Source: Helicobacter canadensis MIT 98-5491
Lineage (GTDB): Bacteria; Campylobacterota; Campylobacteria; Campylobacterales; Helicobacteraceae
Direction: 5' to 3'
Length of the DNA stretch: 64,000 bases
Assembly: GCF_000162575.1 (NCBI RefSeq)
Contig: NZ_CM000776.2
Location: forward strand, 1,531,900-1,595,899
The notes beneath the pieces are model-generated. The model had not been told where the DNA came from, searched no databases, and saw only the letters and a list, made by a program, of their open reading frames with translations. Position 1 is the first letter of the stretch. Each line of letters starts with the position of its first letter. This document shows positions 41,014-50,961 of the stretch, piece after piece. Position numbers and translations under genes: made by a program.

Positions 41014-42069
41014 TGCAATAAGCTTTTGCCATTTTTTCAAAACCACTTCTTCTCCAAATTTTTCATAAATTACCTGTGTATTTTTGGCAAATTCTTGCCT
41101 TTTAGTTAGCATCACTTCAAAGCTTTCTAATAAGGCGTTTTTATCGCCCATTTTAACCAAGATTCCATTTTTTCCATCATTTATAATCTCACTAGGTCCA
41201 TAAGGGCAATCATAGCTAATCACAGGCACTCCACACATTAAAGATTCAATTAAAACATTACTCAAGCCTTCCCTATGACTAGTTAATGCAAAAAATTCCG
41301 CATTTTGATAGGCATTATAAAGATTCTCAACTTTCCCCAAAAAGACAATTTTTGCCTTTAGATTCTGGGCTTGTTTTTCTAAAGAATCGCGACACTTTCC
41401 ATCACCTGCTAAAAGCAATGAAAATTGAGGATTTTTTTTAGAAAATCGCCCAAAAACTTCTAATAGATCTTCAAAATGCTTTGATTCTATCATTCTCCCT
41501 GCACTCAAAATATAAGGCTTATGGACACTAAAATCTTGCTGATCTGCTTTTAGGGCTTTATGGATAACAACCGGATTAGGCATCACGCTAACATTTTTTA
41601 AAAATTTATAATGCTTCAAATCTTTTTGGGTCAGTGTGGTGATGTGATTAGCTAGAGGATACACTCTTTGGCGTAAAAACTTCCAAATCTTAAGATGATC
41701 CAAACTCGCATAAATACTATGTTCTGTTGCAATAATTGGAATCTTATTTGCTCTAGCAGCTAAAATCGCCAAAACATTAGTTTGATGAATAAAGCTAACT
41801 ACCAAATCCACCTTATACTCTCTAAAACAACGCCCAAGTCTAAAAATACGCTCTATATTTCCAAGCATTCCACGCATTTTTGTTGCAATCACCACCACTT
41901 CTATGCGTTCATCTAAGCTAAAAAAACGATCTTTATCGCTCCACAATATCAAAACAATTCGATAAGAATCAACTAAGGCATTTGCCAAAAAACTCGCCAC
42001 TTTCTCAGCCCCACCCATTCTAAGCGAAGACACCACCAAAGCAAGAGTTGGTTTATTGTCCGTGTGCAT
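40990..42069 (-). CDS. GT4-family glycosyltransferase (PglA/PglJ/PglH-like)
   Basis: Transfers a sugar from a nucleotide donor to a lipid-linked glycan at the cytoplasmic face of the inner membrane. The 359 residues have the N-terminal SSLRMGGAEKVASFLA, and the C-terminal donor site ILSAGRMIESKHFEDLLEVF plus SHREGLSNVLIESLMCGVPVIS. The MGGAEKV start and its place as last gene of a pglD-E-F run suggest N-linked glycan assembly; which sugar is added cannot be told. It overlaps pglF by 17 bases. Confidence 0.87.
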   Translation of the reverse strand: MHTDNKPTLALVVSSLRMGGAEKVASFLANALVDSYRIVLILWSDKDRFFSLDERIEVVVIATKMRGMLGNIERIFRLGRCFREYKVDLVVSFIHQTNVLAILAARANKIPIIATEHSIYASLDHLKIWKFLRQRVYPLANHITTLTQKDLKHYKFLKNVSVMPNPVVIHKALKADQQDFSVHKPYILSAGRMIESKHFEDLLEVFGRFSKKNPQFSLLLAGDGKCRDSLEKQAQNLKAKIVFLGKVENLYNAYQNAEFFALTSHREGLSNVLIESLMCGVPVISYDCPYGPSEIINDGKNGILVKMGDKNALLESFEVMLTKRQEFAKNTQVIYEKFGEEVVLKKWQKLIALTLYKKN

Positions 42070-43861
42070 TATGGTTAAACTCCACTACAATTTCTTTTAA
42101 TTTTGCTACCACTTCTTGTGTTTCTAAAAGTTCGCTAATATCTTGATTAAGCTTATTAATATCATAACTTGTAGGACGAGCTACTTGAATTGAAGGGTAT
42201 TTTGTCTTGCCTTCACTCTCGCCAATCAAAAGCTCCTCATAGAGCTTCTCTCCTGGTCGCAATCCGCTAAAGACAATCTCTATTTCCTCTTCCTTGCCAT
42301 AGAGTTTTAGCATATTTTTAGCTAAATCCACAATCTTAACAGGCTCTCCCATATCCAAAATAAAAATCTCTCCACCCTTAGCAATTGCAGAAGCCTGTAA
42401 AACAAGCCGACACGCTTCAGGAATAAGCATAAAATATCGCGTAATTTCTGGATGAGTTACGGTGATTGGTCCTCCACTTTGAATCTGTGCTTTAAACTTT
42501 GGCACCACCGATCCGCTACTCCCAAGCACATTTCCAAACCGCACTGCCACAATCTCACTTTGTTTTGAATCGACATTTTGTGCATATAGCTCGACAACTC
42601 GCTTAGTTGCTCCCATTACATTTGTTGGACGCACTGCTTTATCTGTTGAGATAATCACGATTTTAGGGACTTTTATCTCTATAGCAGAATCAATCACATT
42701 TTTACTTCCTAAAATGTTATTTTCAATAGCACTTTTTTGATTATATTCACAAAGCGGAACATGCTTATAAGCTGCAGCATGCACCACAATATCAGGCTTT
42801 TCTTCTTGCATAAGCTCTAAAAGTCGATCTTTTTCTAAGATTGAAAACATTGCTGTTCGTAATAAACTTTTTTTATCATTTTTAGAGGAAATTTTTCTTG
42901 TGAGCTCCTCTGTAATCGCATAAAGATTGTATTCGCTATGATCTAACAAAATTAATCGCTTTGCTCCAAATTCCACGCACTGCCGCACAATCTCACTGCC
43001 AATGCTCCCACCTGCTCCTGTAATTAGAATCGTTTTATTAGCAATAAACTCTCCAATCACTTCTTTATCTAAATCCTTACTAGGTCGCGAGAGTAAATCC
43101 TCAATTGAAATATCTTCTAGCGGTTTGTCCTCTTTAAGCATTGAAGCGATTTTAATCTCTTCAATCCCCATTTGCGTTAATTCATTAAAAAGCTTTTCTA
43201 AGGGCGGTTTGGCATAAGGTTTGGTTAAAATCACACTTTTAATCTTATGCTTCTCTAAAAGCTCTTTTAGCGCTGTTTTAGGATAGACTTTGAGATTTGA
43301 AATATAGTTGCCTTGCTCCTTTTTATCTTCATCAATGATTGCCAAAGGATAAAAGGGAATTTCGCTATTAAGGGAACTTTTAATGAGTGTGGCTGCCTGT
43401 GTATTAGCCCCAAAAATCAAAGCAGGTTTAGGAGAATTTTTAGGAGAATTCTCTAAATAAATTCGCTTAGAGATTCTAATCCCCCCAATCAAAATCCCTG
43501 ATATAACAAAATCAATTATTACCACACTCAAAGGAAATTTATCAAAAAAACCCAAAAAGAATAAAAGCGTAAAGATTCCATAAGCTAAAATATGGGCATA
43601 AATGATTTTTAAAGCTTCGCTTAATCCAAAAAATCGCCACGGCACTAAGTAAATTTTAAAAACCCACAAAGCCCCAATTTTTAAGACAATTAAAACCAAA
43701 AAAGCAAGAATCACTCCACTATTAAATTCTAAGGGCACCTGAAAGCTAAAACGCAAATCATATGACAAAACTAAAGCAAAGTATGAAACAACTATATCAA
43801 TTACCAAAAAGAATAGGATTCTTTTGAGATTACTTGGGCGAAAAATAGCAGATTTTATCAC
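42053..43861 (-). CDS. pglF: UDP-GlcNAc C4,6-dehydratase, membrane-anchored
   Basis: First enzyme of UDP-diacetylbacillosamine synthesis: makes UDP-4-keto-6-deoxy-GlcNAc. The 602 residues have four N-terminal membrane spans (about 12-130). A CoA-binding-like segment follows, then the dehydratase domain with ITGAGGSIGSEIV near 285, VVHAAAYKHVPLCE, and ISTDKAVRPTNVMGATKR. Length matches the C. jejuni protein (590). It starts directly after pglE ends and overlaps the next gene. Confidence 0.93.
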   Translation of the reverse strand: MIKSAIFRPSNLKRILFFLVIDIVVSYFALVLSYDLRFSFQVPLEFNSGVILAFLVLIVLKIGALWVFKIYLVPWRFFGLSEALKIIYAHILAYGIFTLLFFLGFFDKFPLSVVIIDFVISGILIGGIRISKRIYLENSPKNSPKPALIFGANTQAATLIKSSLNSEIPFYPLAIIDEDKKEQGNYISNLKVYPKTALKELLEKHKIKSVILTKPYAKPPLEKLFNELTQMGIEEIKIASMLKEDKPLEDISIEDLLSRPSKDLDKEVIGEFIANKTILITGAGGSIGSEIVRQCVEFGAKRLILLDHSEYNLYAITEELTRKISSKNDKKSLLRTAMFSILEKDRLLELMQEEKPDIVVHAAAYKHVPLCEYNQKSAIENNILGSKNVIDSAIEIKVPKIVIISTDKAVRPTNVMGATKRVVELYAQNVDSKQSEIVAVRFGNVLGSSGSVVPKFKAQIQSGGPITVTHPEITRYFMLIPEACRLVLQASAIAKGGEIFILDMGEPVKIVDLAKNMLKLYGKEEEIEIVFSGLRPGEKLYEELLIGESEGKTKYPSIQVARPTSYDINKLNQDISELLETQEVVAKLKEIVVEFNHNAHGQ

Positions 43862-44974
43862 TTAAAGACTCTTTAAATAATCCAAAATATAGCCTGATAC
43901 CTCATCAATCTCTCTGCGTTCTAAGGCTCCACCGCTAGGCAAACAAATTCCATTATTAAAGAGATTTTGAGAAGTGCCATCACAAAAATTTAAAGAATCT
44001 CTAAATAAAGGCTGTAAATGCATAGGCTTCCATAATGGGCGTGATTCAATGTCTTTACTAGCTAGAATCTGCACAAGATCCATTACATTGACTTTTTTCT
44101 CTTTAAAAATCAAAGTGCTTAGCCAACGATTTCCTCTTGAATCAGGAATCTCCGGCATAAATTCTACAAATTCACTAGAAAGATTTTCTTGATACCAATC
44201 AAAAATTTTTCGTCGTTTTGCAACCTTATCTTCTATTTCTTCTAACTGCCCCAAACCAATTGCCGCACAAATATTGCTAAGGCGGTAATTATAACCATAG
44301 TCTAAATGCTCATAATAAGGCAGATTCTCTCTTGCTTGAGTGGAATAATACCTTGCCTTTTGCATTTGGCTTGAATCTTTACCTAGCAGCATTCCTCCAC
44401 CACTTGTTGTAATAATTTTATTACCATTAAAAGACAATGCGCCAAACTCTCCAAAAGTTCCAGTATGTTGCCCCTTATAAAATGCCCCTAAAGATTCTGC
44501 TGCATCTTCAATCAATAAAACCCCATATTCCTTGCAAATTTCTGCAATTTCAGAAATCTTAGCACACTGCCCATAAAGATGTGTCAAAATCAAAGCTTTG
44601 GGTTTTGTTTTTAAACTCTCTAGTGCTTCTCTTAAAAGTTTCGGAGAGAGATTCCACGAAGAATCACTATCAATAAAAATCGGAGTTGCTCCTTGATACA
44701 AGATTGGCACAATCGAACCTATAAAAGTAAAAGTGCTTGCCAAAACTAAATCACCCTTGGTGATTCCTGCTACTCTTAAAGCCAAATGCAAAGCTGCTGT
44801 CCCGCTACTAAGTGCAAGTGCATTAGGGCTTTTAGTGTAGTCTTGCATTGCTAATTCAAAGGAATTAACAAACTCTCCTAGTGGTGCAATATAATTACTT
44901 CTAAAAGCTTCATCAACATACTTTTGTTCATTTTTTCCCATTTGTGGCGGGGATAAAAAAATTCTAAAACTCAT
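43862..44974 (-). CDS. pglE: UDP-4-amino sugar aminotransferase
   Basis: PLP-dependent aminotransferase of the DegT/DnrJ/EryC1 family; second step of bacillosamine synthesis. The 370 residues show ALSSGTAALHLALRVAGI, LIEDAAESLGA, and the PLP lysine in ALSFNGNKIITTSGGGML. The YNYRLSNICAAIGLGQLEEI region is typical. It overlaps pglD by four bases and abuts pglF. Confidence 0.92.
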   Translation of the reverse strand: MSFRIFLSPPQMGKNEQKYVDEAFRSNYIAPLGEFVNSFELAMQDYTKSPNALALSSGTAALHLALRVAGITKGDLVLASTFTFIGSIVPILYQGATPIFIDSDSSWNLSPKLLREALESLKTKPKALILTHLYGQCAKISEIAEICKEYGVLLIEDAAESLGAFYKGQHTGTFGEFGALSFNGNKIITTSGGGMLLGKDSSQMQKARYYSTQARENLPYYEHLDYGYNYRLSNICAAIGLGQLEEIEDKVAKRRKIFDWYQENLSSEFVEFMPEIPDSRGNRWLSTLIFKEKKVNVMDLVQILASKDIESRPLWKPMHLQPLFRDSLNFCDGTSQNLFNNGICLPSGGALERREIDEVSGYILDYLKSL

Positions 44975-45591
44975 TGTAACTCCTTTTTTGCTGGATTTCC
45001 TACAACCTTTTTAAAAGATTGAATGTCATTAATCACAACGCTTCCTGCTCCAATCATACAACCATCACCCACACTTTTGCCCTCAATCACAACGCTTCCT
45101 GCTCCAATATGCGAATCTTTGCCAATACTAACACCACCACAAAGTGTGCTTTTGGGAGCTAGATGAGAAAATTCTCCCACCTTGCAATCGTGCTCTACCA
45201 CACAACCTGTGTTTAAAATCACACCTGATTCTATGGTGCTTCCTGCATTCACTACGACATTTGGCATCACCACACAAGCCTCACTTATTTTAGCGTTTTT
45301 AGAAATAATTGCACTTGGATGAATAAGGCTTGGTATCTCAAAACCCTGCTGTTTAAAAACTTCAAAAAAGGCTCTTCTTGCTTGGCAATTCCCAATAGCC
45401 AATGCAATCTTAACCTTTTTTTGTAAAGCCAATATTAAAAATTCTTTGGGAGAAATGGCATTTTTATGTGCCAAAATTTTACCTTGCGGAGAATCATCAA
45501 GCACAAAAGCAATTTCGCCTCCACACGCCAAAATAATATCAGCTACTACTCTTCCATGCCCACCAGCACCAACAATTGCAAATTTCTCCAT
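44971..45591 (-). CDS. pglD: UDP-4-amino sugar N-acetyltransferase
   Basis: Third step of bacillosamine synthesis; trimeric left-handed beta-helix acetyltransferase. The 206 residues start FAIVGAGGHGRVVADI (UDP-binding) and carry hexapeptide repeats from about 100 (VVMPNVVVNAGSTIES..). The catalytic His lies in CVVEHDCKVGEF. ATG at 45591 is preferred over TTG at 45594 because of an AAAGGG ribosome-binding site. First gene of the glycan operon. Confidence 0.92.
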   Translation of the reverse strand: MEKFAIVGAGGHGRVVADIILACGGEIAFVLDDSPQGKILAHKNAISPKEFLILALQKKVKIALAIGNCQARRAFFEVFKQQGFEIPSLIHPSAIISKNAKISEACVVMPNVVVNAGSTIESGVILNTGCVVEHDCKVGEFSHLAPKSTLCGGVSIGKDSHIGAGSVVIEGKSVGDGCMIGAGSVVINDIQSFKKVVGNPAKKELQ

Positions 45592-45663
45592 CAAAGCCCT
45601 TTGCTTCCTTATTTTAAGAAAGCTAAAAATATTGCCATAACTATTTAATTTTCTAAAATAAGA

Positions 45664-45669
45664 ATTCTA
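45664..45669 (-). promoter_or_regulatory. Predicted promoter of the pgl operon (TAGAAT)
   Basis: GGTAGAAT on the minus strand, about 75 bases before the pglD ATG. It lies back to back with the promoter at 45801-45809. Confidence 0.4.
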
Positions 45670-45800
45670 CCCAAAAGAATCACAAAAAATCTTTATAAAT
45701 TTTCTATCATTAAGAAATCTGCCTTTAGGTTTTTCTTAAAAATAATTCAACTAAATCCCAAAAAAATCTAAAAGTTACTTTTTGAATTTTACTTTTATTT

Positions 45801-45809
45801 TGTTAGAAT
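45801..45809 (+). promoter_or_regulatory. Extended -10 before the lgt run (TGTTAGAAT)
   Basis: Extended -10 with T-rich upstream sequence, 35 bases before the TTG start at 45845. Confidence 0.5.
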
Positions 45810-45844
45810 CTGCTTTTAGCAAATTCCAATAAGAAGGTTTAGGC

Positions 45845-46147
45845 TTGCGAATTGAAGAAATTCAAGAAAATATTTATGTCTTGCATGGAAAATTAAAAGA
45901 TATTAGCGATTATCAAGATATGAAATTACTTTTAGAAAAAATACGAAAAACCCAAATAAATGAAATCTCTTTTAGCATTCCACAAGCAAAAGATATTAGT
46001 TTATATATTTTAGGATATTGGCTAAAACTTGCCAAGGAAGATGGATTTAAATTTCATTTTTATCTTTCTGATGATCTTTTGTATGAACGCTTTTTATACT
46101 TGGGATTACATGAATTTTTTGAGGTTATTAATGGAAAAATGGAATAA
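45845..46147 (+). CDS. Small hypothetical protein upstream of lgt
   Basis: A 100-residue soluble protein ([22 protein letters not shown]..). It has an alternating strand/helix pattern that could be STAS-like, but no decisive motif. The start is TTG at 45845, following AAGAAGG; no ATG is available early in the frame. It overlaps lgt by 17 bases. H. pylori has a small gene in the same position (HP0956, recalled). Function unknown. Confidence 0.72.
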   Translation: MRIEEIQENIYVLHGKLKDISDYQDMKLLLEKIRKTQINEISFSIPQAKDISLYILGYWLKLAKEDGFKFHFYLSDDLLYERFLYLGLHEFFEVINGKME

Positions 46148-46946
46148 TATTTATAGCACTTTTGACCCCGTTGCTTTCAATCTTTTTGGCATTAGTGTGC
46201 ATTGGTATGGGATAATGTATGTCTTAGCTTTACTTGTAGCACTTGGTGTAGCAAAATGGATTGCCAAAAAAGATTCTTATCCTATTTCAAATGCACTTTT
46301 AGAGAGTTATTTTTTATGGGTGGAAATTGGCGTTATTCTAGGTGCTAGGCTTGGATATATCATTTTTTATGATCCTTTTACCACTTATTATCTCACTCAT
46401 CCTTGGCAAATTTTCAACCCCTTAGATAAAGATGGGAATTTTGTTGGGATTCGCGGAATGAGCTATCATGGGGCAGTCATTGGCTTTTTGATTGCTTCTT
46501 TAATCTTTGCAAGGGTTAAAAAAATCAATTTTTGGCTTTTTATGGATTTGGCTGGACTTAGCATTCCTTTAGGCTATGTATTTGGCAGGATTGGAAACTT
46601 CCTTAATCAAGAGCTAATTGGTAGAGAAACTTCAAGTGCCTTAGGGATTTATGTAAATGGGATCTTACGCCACCCAAGTCAGCTTTATGAAGCCTTTTTA
46701 GAGGGTATTGTTGTTTTTGTGATTCTCTTTTTATGGAGAAAAAAGGCGCATTTTATAGGACAGATTGGAATCTTATATGGTGTGCTTTATTCGCTGATGC
46801 GTTTTATTGCAGAATTCTTTAGAGAACCCGATTCACAGCTTGGCTTTGTAGCCTTTAATTGGCTAACACAAGGGCAACTTCTCTCACTAATCATTGGTGC
46901 CCTATGCTTTGCATTACTTTTTAAACCTAAGGAAAAAAATGGCTAA
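46131..46946 (+). CDS. lgt: Prolipoprotein diacylglyceryl transferase
   Basis: Attaches diacylglycerol to the lipobox cysteine of lipoproteins, in the inner membrane. The 271 residues have about seven membrane spans and the signature [17 protein letters not shown], with HGAVIGF and [13 protein letters not shown] at 46131 ([13 protein letters not shown]) is chosen because upstream in-frame codons overlap the previous gene out of frame. It overlaps the ABC-F gene by eight bases. Lipoproteins with a lipobox occur in this window at 48976 and 59365. Confidence 0.95.
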   Translation: MEKWNNIYSTFDPVAFNLFGISVHWYGIMYVLALLVALGVAKWIAKKDSYPISNALLESYFLWVEIGVILGARLGYIIFYDPFTTYYLTHPWQIFNPLDKDGNFVGIRGMSYHGAVIGFLIASLIFARVKKINFWLFMDLAGLSIPLGYVFGRIGNFLNQELIGRETSSALGIYVNGILRHPSQLYEAFLEGIVVFVILFLWRKKAHFIGQIGILYGVLYSLMRFIAEFFREPDSQLGFVAFNWLTQGQLLSLIIGALCFALLFKPKEKNG

Positions 46947-48864
46947 TCTTTCTTTGCAAAATATCTCCAAACAATACGACTACAAGCCCATTTTAAGCGA
47001 TATTTCCCTTAGTGTGCAAGAGGGAGAGAGAATGGCTATTGTCGGCAAAAATGGTGCAGGAAAATCCACGCTTTTAAAGATTCTTAGCGGAGAAGTGGAA
47101 GCCGATGAGGGAAACCGAATCCTCCAAGGCAATTTAGAAATTAAACATTTAATCCAAAAGCCTGTTTTTCAAGAGGGGCAGAGTGTCAAGGAAGTTATTT
47201 TGCATTCTTTAGAAGAGCTTACACAAGCTAGAAAAAGGCTAGATGAAATCGCTCAAAAACTCCAAAATCACCCAGATGATGAATCACTTATCAAAGAACA
47301 TTCGCTTTTAAGCAATTTTATTGATCATCACAATGCTTGGGATTTGGAAAATAAAATCAACCAGATTCTAGAAACTTTTGCTCTCAAAGAGCTTCAAGAC
47401 AACTTCGCCAATCTCTTAAGTGGTGGAGAGCAAAAACGCGTAGCTTTAGCTTGTTTGCTTTTAAGAAAGCCTGATATTTTACTGCTTGATGAACCTACAA
47501 ACCACCTTGATGTTGAAATGGTGGAATTTTTAGAAGACTTGCTTTTAAGAGAGAAATGGACACTTATTTTTATTAGCCACGATCGGTATTTTATTGATAG
47601 AATCGCCACACGCGTCATTGAAGTAGAAGACTGCAAGATTCGAAGTTTCAAAGGCGGCTATGGAGACTATCTAAGAGCCAAAGAAGAACTCCTAAAAAGC
47701 CTTGCTAAAAGCCATGAGACGCTACTTAAACACTTAAAAGCCGAAGAAGAATGGTTAGCGCGTGGAGTAAGGGCAAGAGTTAAACGCAATGAGGGCAGAA
47801 AAGAGCGTATTATGCAAATGCGACAAACCGCCAAAAACAATCCCTCTATTATCCGAAAAATGACTTTAGAGTTAGAACGCGAAAAAAAGCATTTTAATCA
47901 AGAAGAAGGGGTGAATCGCAAAAAAATGCTTTTTGATTTGCAAAATATTTCCTTTAGTCTTGATAAAAAACTTCTCATCAAAGACTTTTCAACACGCATT
48001 TTACAACGCGATAAAATAGCCATTGTAGGCAAAAATGGTGCCGGTAAATCAACGCTTTTAAAATTAATGTTAGGTCGCTTAAAACCTCAAAAAGGGAAAA
48101 TAGAATGCGGAGAAGTGAAAATAGGATATTTTGATCAGCACAGAGAAATGCTAGATGATTCTAAGGATTTGCTAGAAACCTTTTGCCCCTTTGGCGGAGA
48201 TAGAATCGATGTCAAAGGAAAAAATATGCATGTCTTTGGCTATCTTAAAAACTTCCTTTTTCCTAAAGAATTCCTAGACAAAAAAATCGGCACGCTAAGT
48301 GGTGGAGAGAAAAATCGTGTTGCTTTAGCCTTGCTTTTTACCAAGGAATATGATTGCTTGATTTTAGATGAACCCACTAATGATTTAGATATTCCTACGA
48401 TTAATATTTTAGAAGAATATTTACAAAGCTTTGATGGAGCGATTATTTTTGTGAGCCACGATCGGTATTTTGTGGATAAAATCGCTCAAAAACTGCTTGT
48501 TTTTAAGGGCAATGGAAACATTGAAGAAACCCACAAAAGCTTTAGTGAATACCTTGAAATAGAAAAGGAACTTAAAGATTACCAAATTTTTAAAAACTCT
48601 TTGCAGACTCCAAAAGACAAGCCTAAAACCGAGAAACAAAAAACAAAACTTTCTTATCACCAAATGCGTCTTTTAGAGATTCTACCCCAAGAAATTGAAG
48701 AGCTTGAATCCCAAATTAAAGAGCTTGAATCCAAGCTTTATTCAAACACTCTAAGCACAGCTGAGCTCCAAGAACTCTCTTTAGAGCTCCAATCTAAACA
48801 AACCCTTTGCGAGGAAAAAACTTTGCAATATTTTGAATTAGAAGAGCAGCGTGAAAGCCTTTAA
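46939..48864 (+). CDS. ABC-F family ATPase (Uup/EttA-like)
   Basis: Soluble protein with two ATPase domains and no membrane domain; ABC-F proteins act on ribosomes. The 641 residues carry Walker [10 protein letters not shown] twice (near 34 and 364), signature LSGGEQKR and LSGGEKNR, and Walker [12 protein letters not shown] and [12 protein letters not shown] charged C-terminal coiled coil (about 560-640) is Uup-like. The start is ATG at 46939 ([10 protein letters not shown]). Confidence 0.92.
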   Translation: MANLSLQNISKQYDYKPILSDISLSVQEGERMAIVGKNGAGKSTLLKILSGEVEADEGNRILQGNLEIKHLIQKPVFQEGQSVKEVILHSLEELTQARKRLDEIAQKLQNHPDDESLIKEHSLLSNFIDHHNAWDLENKINQILETFALKELQDNFANLLSGGEQKRVALACLLLRKPDILLLDEPTNHLDVEMVEFLEDLLLREKWTLIFISHDRYFIDRIATRVIEVEDCKIRSFKGGYGDYLRAKEELLKSLAKSHETLLKHLKAEEEWLARGVRARVKRNEGRKERIMQMRQTAKNNPSIIRKMTLELEREKKHFNQEEGVNRKKMLFDLQNISFSLDKKLLIKDFSTRILQRDKIAIVGKNGAGKSTLLKLMLGRLKPQKGKIECGEVKIGYFDQHREMLDDSKDLLETFCPFGGDRIDVKGKNMHVFGYLKNFLFPKEFLDKKIGTLSGGEKNRVALALLFTKEYDCLILDEPTNDLDIPTINILEEYLQSFDGAIIFVSHDRYFVDKIAQKLLVFKGNGNIEETHKSFSEYLEIEKELKDYQIFKNSLQTPKDKPKTEKQKTKLSYHQMRLLEILPQEIEELESQIKELESKLYSNTLSTAELQELSLELQSKQTLCEEKTLQYFELEEQRESL

Positions 48865-48975
48865 GTTACAGCCCTTTTTAGAGTATGCAAGGGTTGGAAA
48901 ATGGTATATTCAAAACTTTAGCTTAGAATCTTTTTGGGAATCTTATTTGCTAGAATCTAAAACAAAGGAGCAAAA

Positions 48976-49179
48976 ATGAAACTTTTGATACTTCAAAGCC
49001 TAATTATTTCCACTTTTTTAAGCGGTTGTCTCTATCGCAATGAATGTGGATATTCTAATTCTTATTGGGATGAAAAGGGATATTATTATGATTCTCAAGG
49101 GAATTATGTGGAGACCTGCCCTGATAATCTCATCTACAAAGATGGCAAACAACCCCAAATGAGAGAAGAAGCTTTTTGA
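48976..49179 (+). CDS. Small lipoprotein
   Basis: 67 residues with a lipoprotein signal: hydrophobic core LLILQSLIISTF followed by the lipobox LSGC (Cys18). The mature part is short, Tyr- and Asp-rich, with two more cysteines. AAAGGAG precedes the ATG. The stop overlaps the cmoB start (TGATG). Function unknown. Confidence 0.8.
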   Translation: MKLLILQSLIISTFLSGCLYRNECGYSNSYWDEKGYYYDSQGNYVETCPDNLIYKDGKQPQMREEAF

Positions 49180-50099
49180 TGCAAAGCCTAAAAGAAATCC
49201 AAGCAAAACGCAATCTAGTATTAAATCACAAACACATTGCACCCTTATTTGAATCCCTAAACTCCTTGCAAAGCCTTCCCCAAAATGAGCTAGAAAACGC
49301 CACTTTTAGCTTTGATGATTTTATTAATCTCTCTTTGCCCAATCTCACAGAATCTTCACTCCACCACATTACAGAAGTAGCAAAAACCCTTATCCCTTGG
49401 AGAAAGGGACCTTTTAAAATTAACTCTTTGGAGATTCTTAGCGAGTGGAATAGTGCCATTAAATACAATCTCCTAGAACCTCATCTAAATTTACAAGGCA
49501 AAATTATAGGAGATATTGGCTGCAATAATGGCTATTATATGTTTAGAATGCTTAAAGAAAATCCTAAAAAAATCATCGGCTTAGATCCTATGCCCTTATG
49601 CAAGTTACAATTTGACTTTATGCAATTTTTTATCCAAGATTCAAGGCTTGATTTTGAACTTTTGGGCATTGAAGATTTGCCTTTTTTGGATATTAACTTT
49701 GATATTTTATTTTGCCTTGGAGTGCTTTATCATCGCAAAAGCCCCATTGATTCGATTAAGATTATCTACAATTCCCTAAAACAAGGTGGAGAAGCAATTT
49801 TTGATAGTATTATCATAGAAGGGGATGAGGAAATCGCCCTTTGCCCACGCAACAAGCGCTATGCCAAAATGCCCAATGTCTATTTTATCCCAACCTTAAA
49901 AACCTTTATAAACTGGCTAGAATTTTGCGGCTTTAAAGAAATTACGCATATTGCGACCTTAAAAACAGGCATTGATGAACAAAGAAAAACGCCTTGGAGC
50001 AATGCAGAGAGTTTGGAAGATTTTCTAACTCCCGACAAAACAAAAACCATAGAAGGCTACCCTGCTCCACAAAGAGCCTATCTCAAAGTAAAAAAATAG
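49179..50099 (+). CDS. cmoB: tRNA U34 carboxymethyltransferase
   Basis: Converts 5-hydroxyuridine at tRNA position 34 to cmo5U, using carboxy-SAM. The 306 residues have the family features TLIPWRKGPFKI, the SAM-binding DIGCNNGYYMFRM and VLYHRKSPID. ATG at 49179 is preferred over TTG at 49176 because it overlaps the lipoprotein stop as TGATG. Confidence 0.92.
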   Translation: MQSLKEIQAKRNLVLNHKHIAPLFESLNSLQSLPQNELENATFSFDDFINLSLPNLTESSLHHITEVAKTLIPWRKGPFKINSLEILSEWNSAIKYNLLEPHLNLQGKIIGDIGCNNGYYMFRMLKENPKKIIGLDPMPLCKLQFDFMQFFIQDSRLDFELLGIEDLPFLDINFDILFCLGVLYHRKSPIDSIKIIYNSLKQGGEAIFDSIIIEGDEEIALCPRNKRYAKMPNVYFIPTLKTFINWLEFCGFKEITHIATLKTGIDEQRKTPWSNAESLEDFLTPDKTKTIEGYPAPQRAYLKVKK

Positions 50100-50132
50100 G
50101 TCAAATCGTGGCTATAAGATGCTACATTTGAC
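50100..50132 (+). other. Stem-loop after cmoB
   Basis: GTCAAAT..ATTTGAC with an inner GTGGC/GCTAC extension gives a 12-bp stem with one bulge. No U tract follows, so a terminator role is uncertain. Confidence 0.4.
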
Positions 50133-50267
50133 ACACTCAGCCCTATCCTGCAAAGATTCTACTACACAAAATAATTCTTAATTAACCCCCACTCTACACA
50201 AAACTAAACACCCACAAAAAAACCGCCAAACCTTTTTAAATAAAAATGAGAATAATTTCTAAAATAT

Positions 50268-50277
50268 ATGCTATAAT
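50268..50277 (+). promoter_or_regulatory. Extended -10 promoter of the YceI gene
   Basis: ATGCTATAAT ends 32 bases before the ATG at 50310. Just upstream, AAATGAGAATAATTTC has a faint Fur-box look, noted only as a possibility. Confidence 0.6.
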
Positions 50278-50309
50278 CCTTGCATCTTATCTCAAAAAAG
50301 GATTGTTTG

Positions 50310-50852
50310 ATGAAAAAATTTCTTTCTATCTCAGCTCTTGTTGCTTTACTTAGCTGCCCACTTTTGGCTCAACCTTATGTCCTAGACCCAAACAACTCTC
50401 AAGTGAATTTTGAAATTTCTCATCTCAAACTCACTAAAGTAGATGGAAAATTTGATAAATTTAGTGCCAATATTGACTATGATACAACCACAAAAGTCCT
50501 AAATTCGCTAGAAGGTAGCGTTGAAATTGCCTCTGTTGATACAGCCAACGCCAAACGCGATGAGCATTTAAACGCGGCAGATATTTTTGATTCTAAAAAA
50601 TATCCAAATATGACTTTTAAAATGACTAAGTTTGAAGCAGGCAAAATTTATGGGGATTTAACCATCAAAAACACTACAAAGCCTATCGTGCTTCAAAGCA
50701 CAGAAACACTTAATGGTGCGACTCTGCAAATTCAAGCTAGTGCAACTATTAAGCGTTCTGATTTTGGTGTAGTATGGGAATCTAATCTAAAAAATAGCCT
50801 TGTAGGCGATGAAGTTAAAATCCTACTCACACTCACTGCTAATCCACAATAA
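50310..50852 (+). CDS. YceI-family periplasmic protein
   Basis: 180 residues with a signal peptide (about 1-21, cleavage after LLA) and a YceI lipocalin-like domain. The domain shows YVLDPNNSQVNFEISHLKLTKVDGKF, KRDEHLNAADIFDSKKYPNMTF and the closing KRSDFGVVWESNL. Family members bind polyisoprenoid-like lipids. The start is ATG at 50310, with AAAAAAGGA upstream. It has its own promoter and a strong terminator, so it is monocistronic. Confidence 0.93.
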   Translation: MKKFLSISALVALLSCPLLAQPYVLDPNNSQVNFEISHLKLTKVDGKFDKFSANIDYDTTTKVLNSLEGSVEIASVDTANAKRDEHLNAADIFDSKKYPNMTFKMTKFEAGKIYGDLTIKNTTKPIVLQSTETLNGATLQIQASATIKRSDFGVVWESNLKNSLVGDEVKILLTLTANPQ

Positions 50853-50880
50853 CTTTAGAGTTTTCTCTAAAGTTTTATTT
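50851..50880 (+). terminator. Rho-independent terminator of the YceI gene
   Basis: Perfect 10-bp stem AACTTTAGAG/CTCTAAAGTT with a TTTT loop, then TTATTT. The stem begins within the stop codon. Confidence 0.85.
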
Positions 50881-50920
50881 GCTTTAGAATCTACTTTATC
50901 AATCTACATTAATACCTTTA

Positions 50921-50929
50921 TGCTATAAT
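50921..50929 (+). promoter_or_regulatory. Extended -10 before the radical SAM gene (TGCTATAAT)
   Basis: Consensus extended -10, 32 bases before the ATG at 50962. Confidence 0.6.
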
Positions 50930-50961
50930 CTCAAAAAATCCCTTAATTATTAGGAAAAGCT

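Noticed and set aside
50240-50265. Fur box upstream of the YceI gene
   Set aside because: The resemblance is partial in an AT-rich background and cannot be told from chance by eye.
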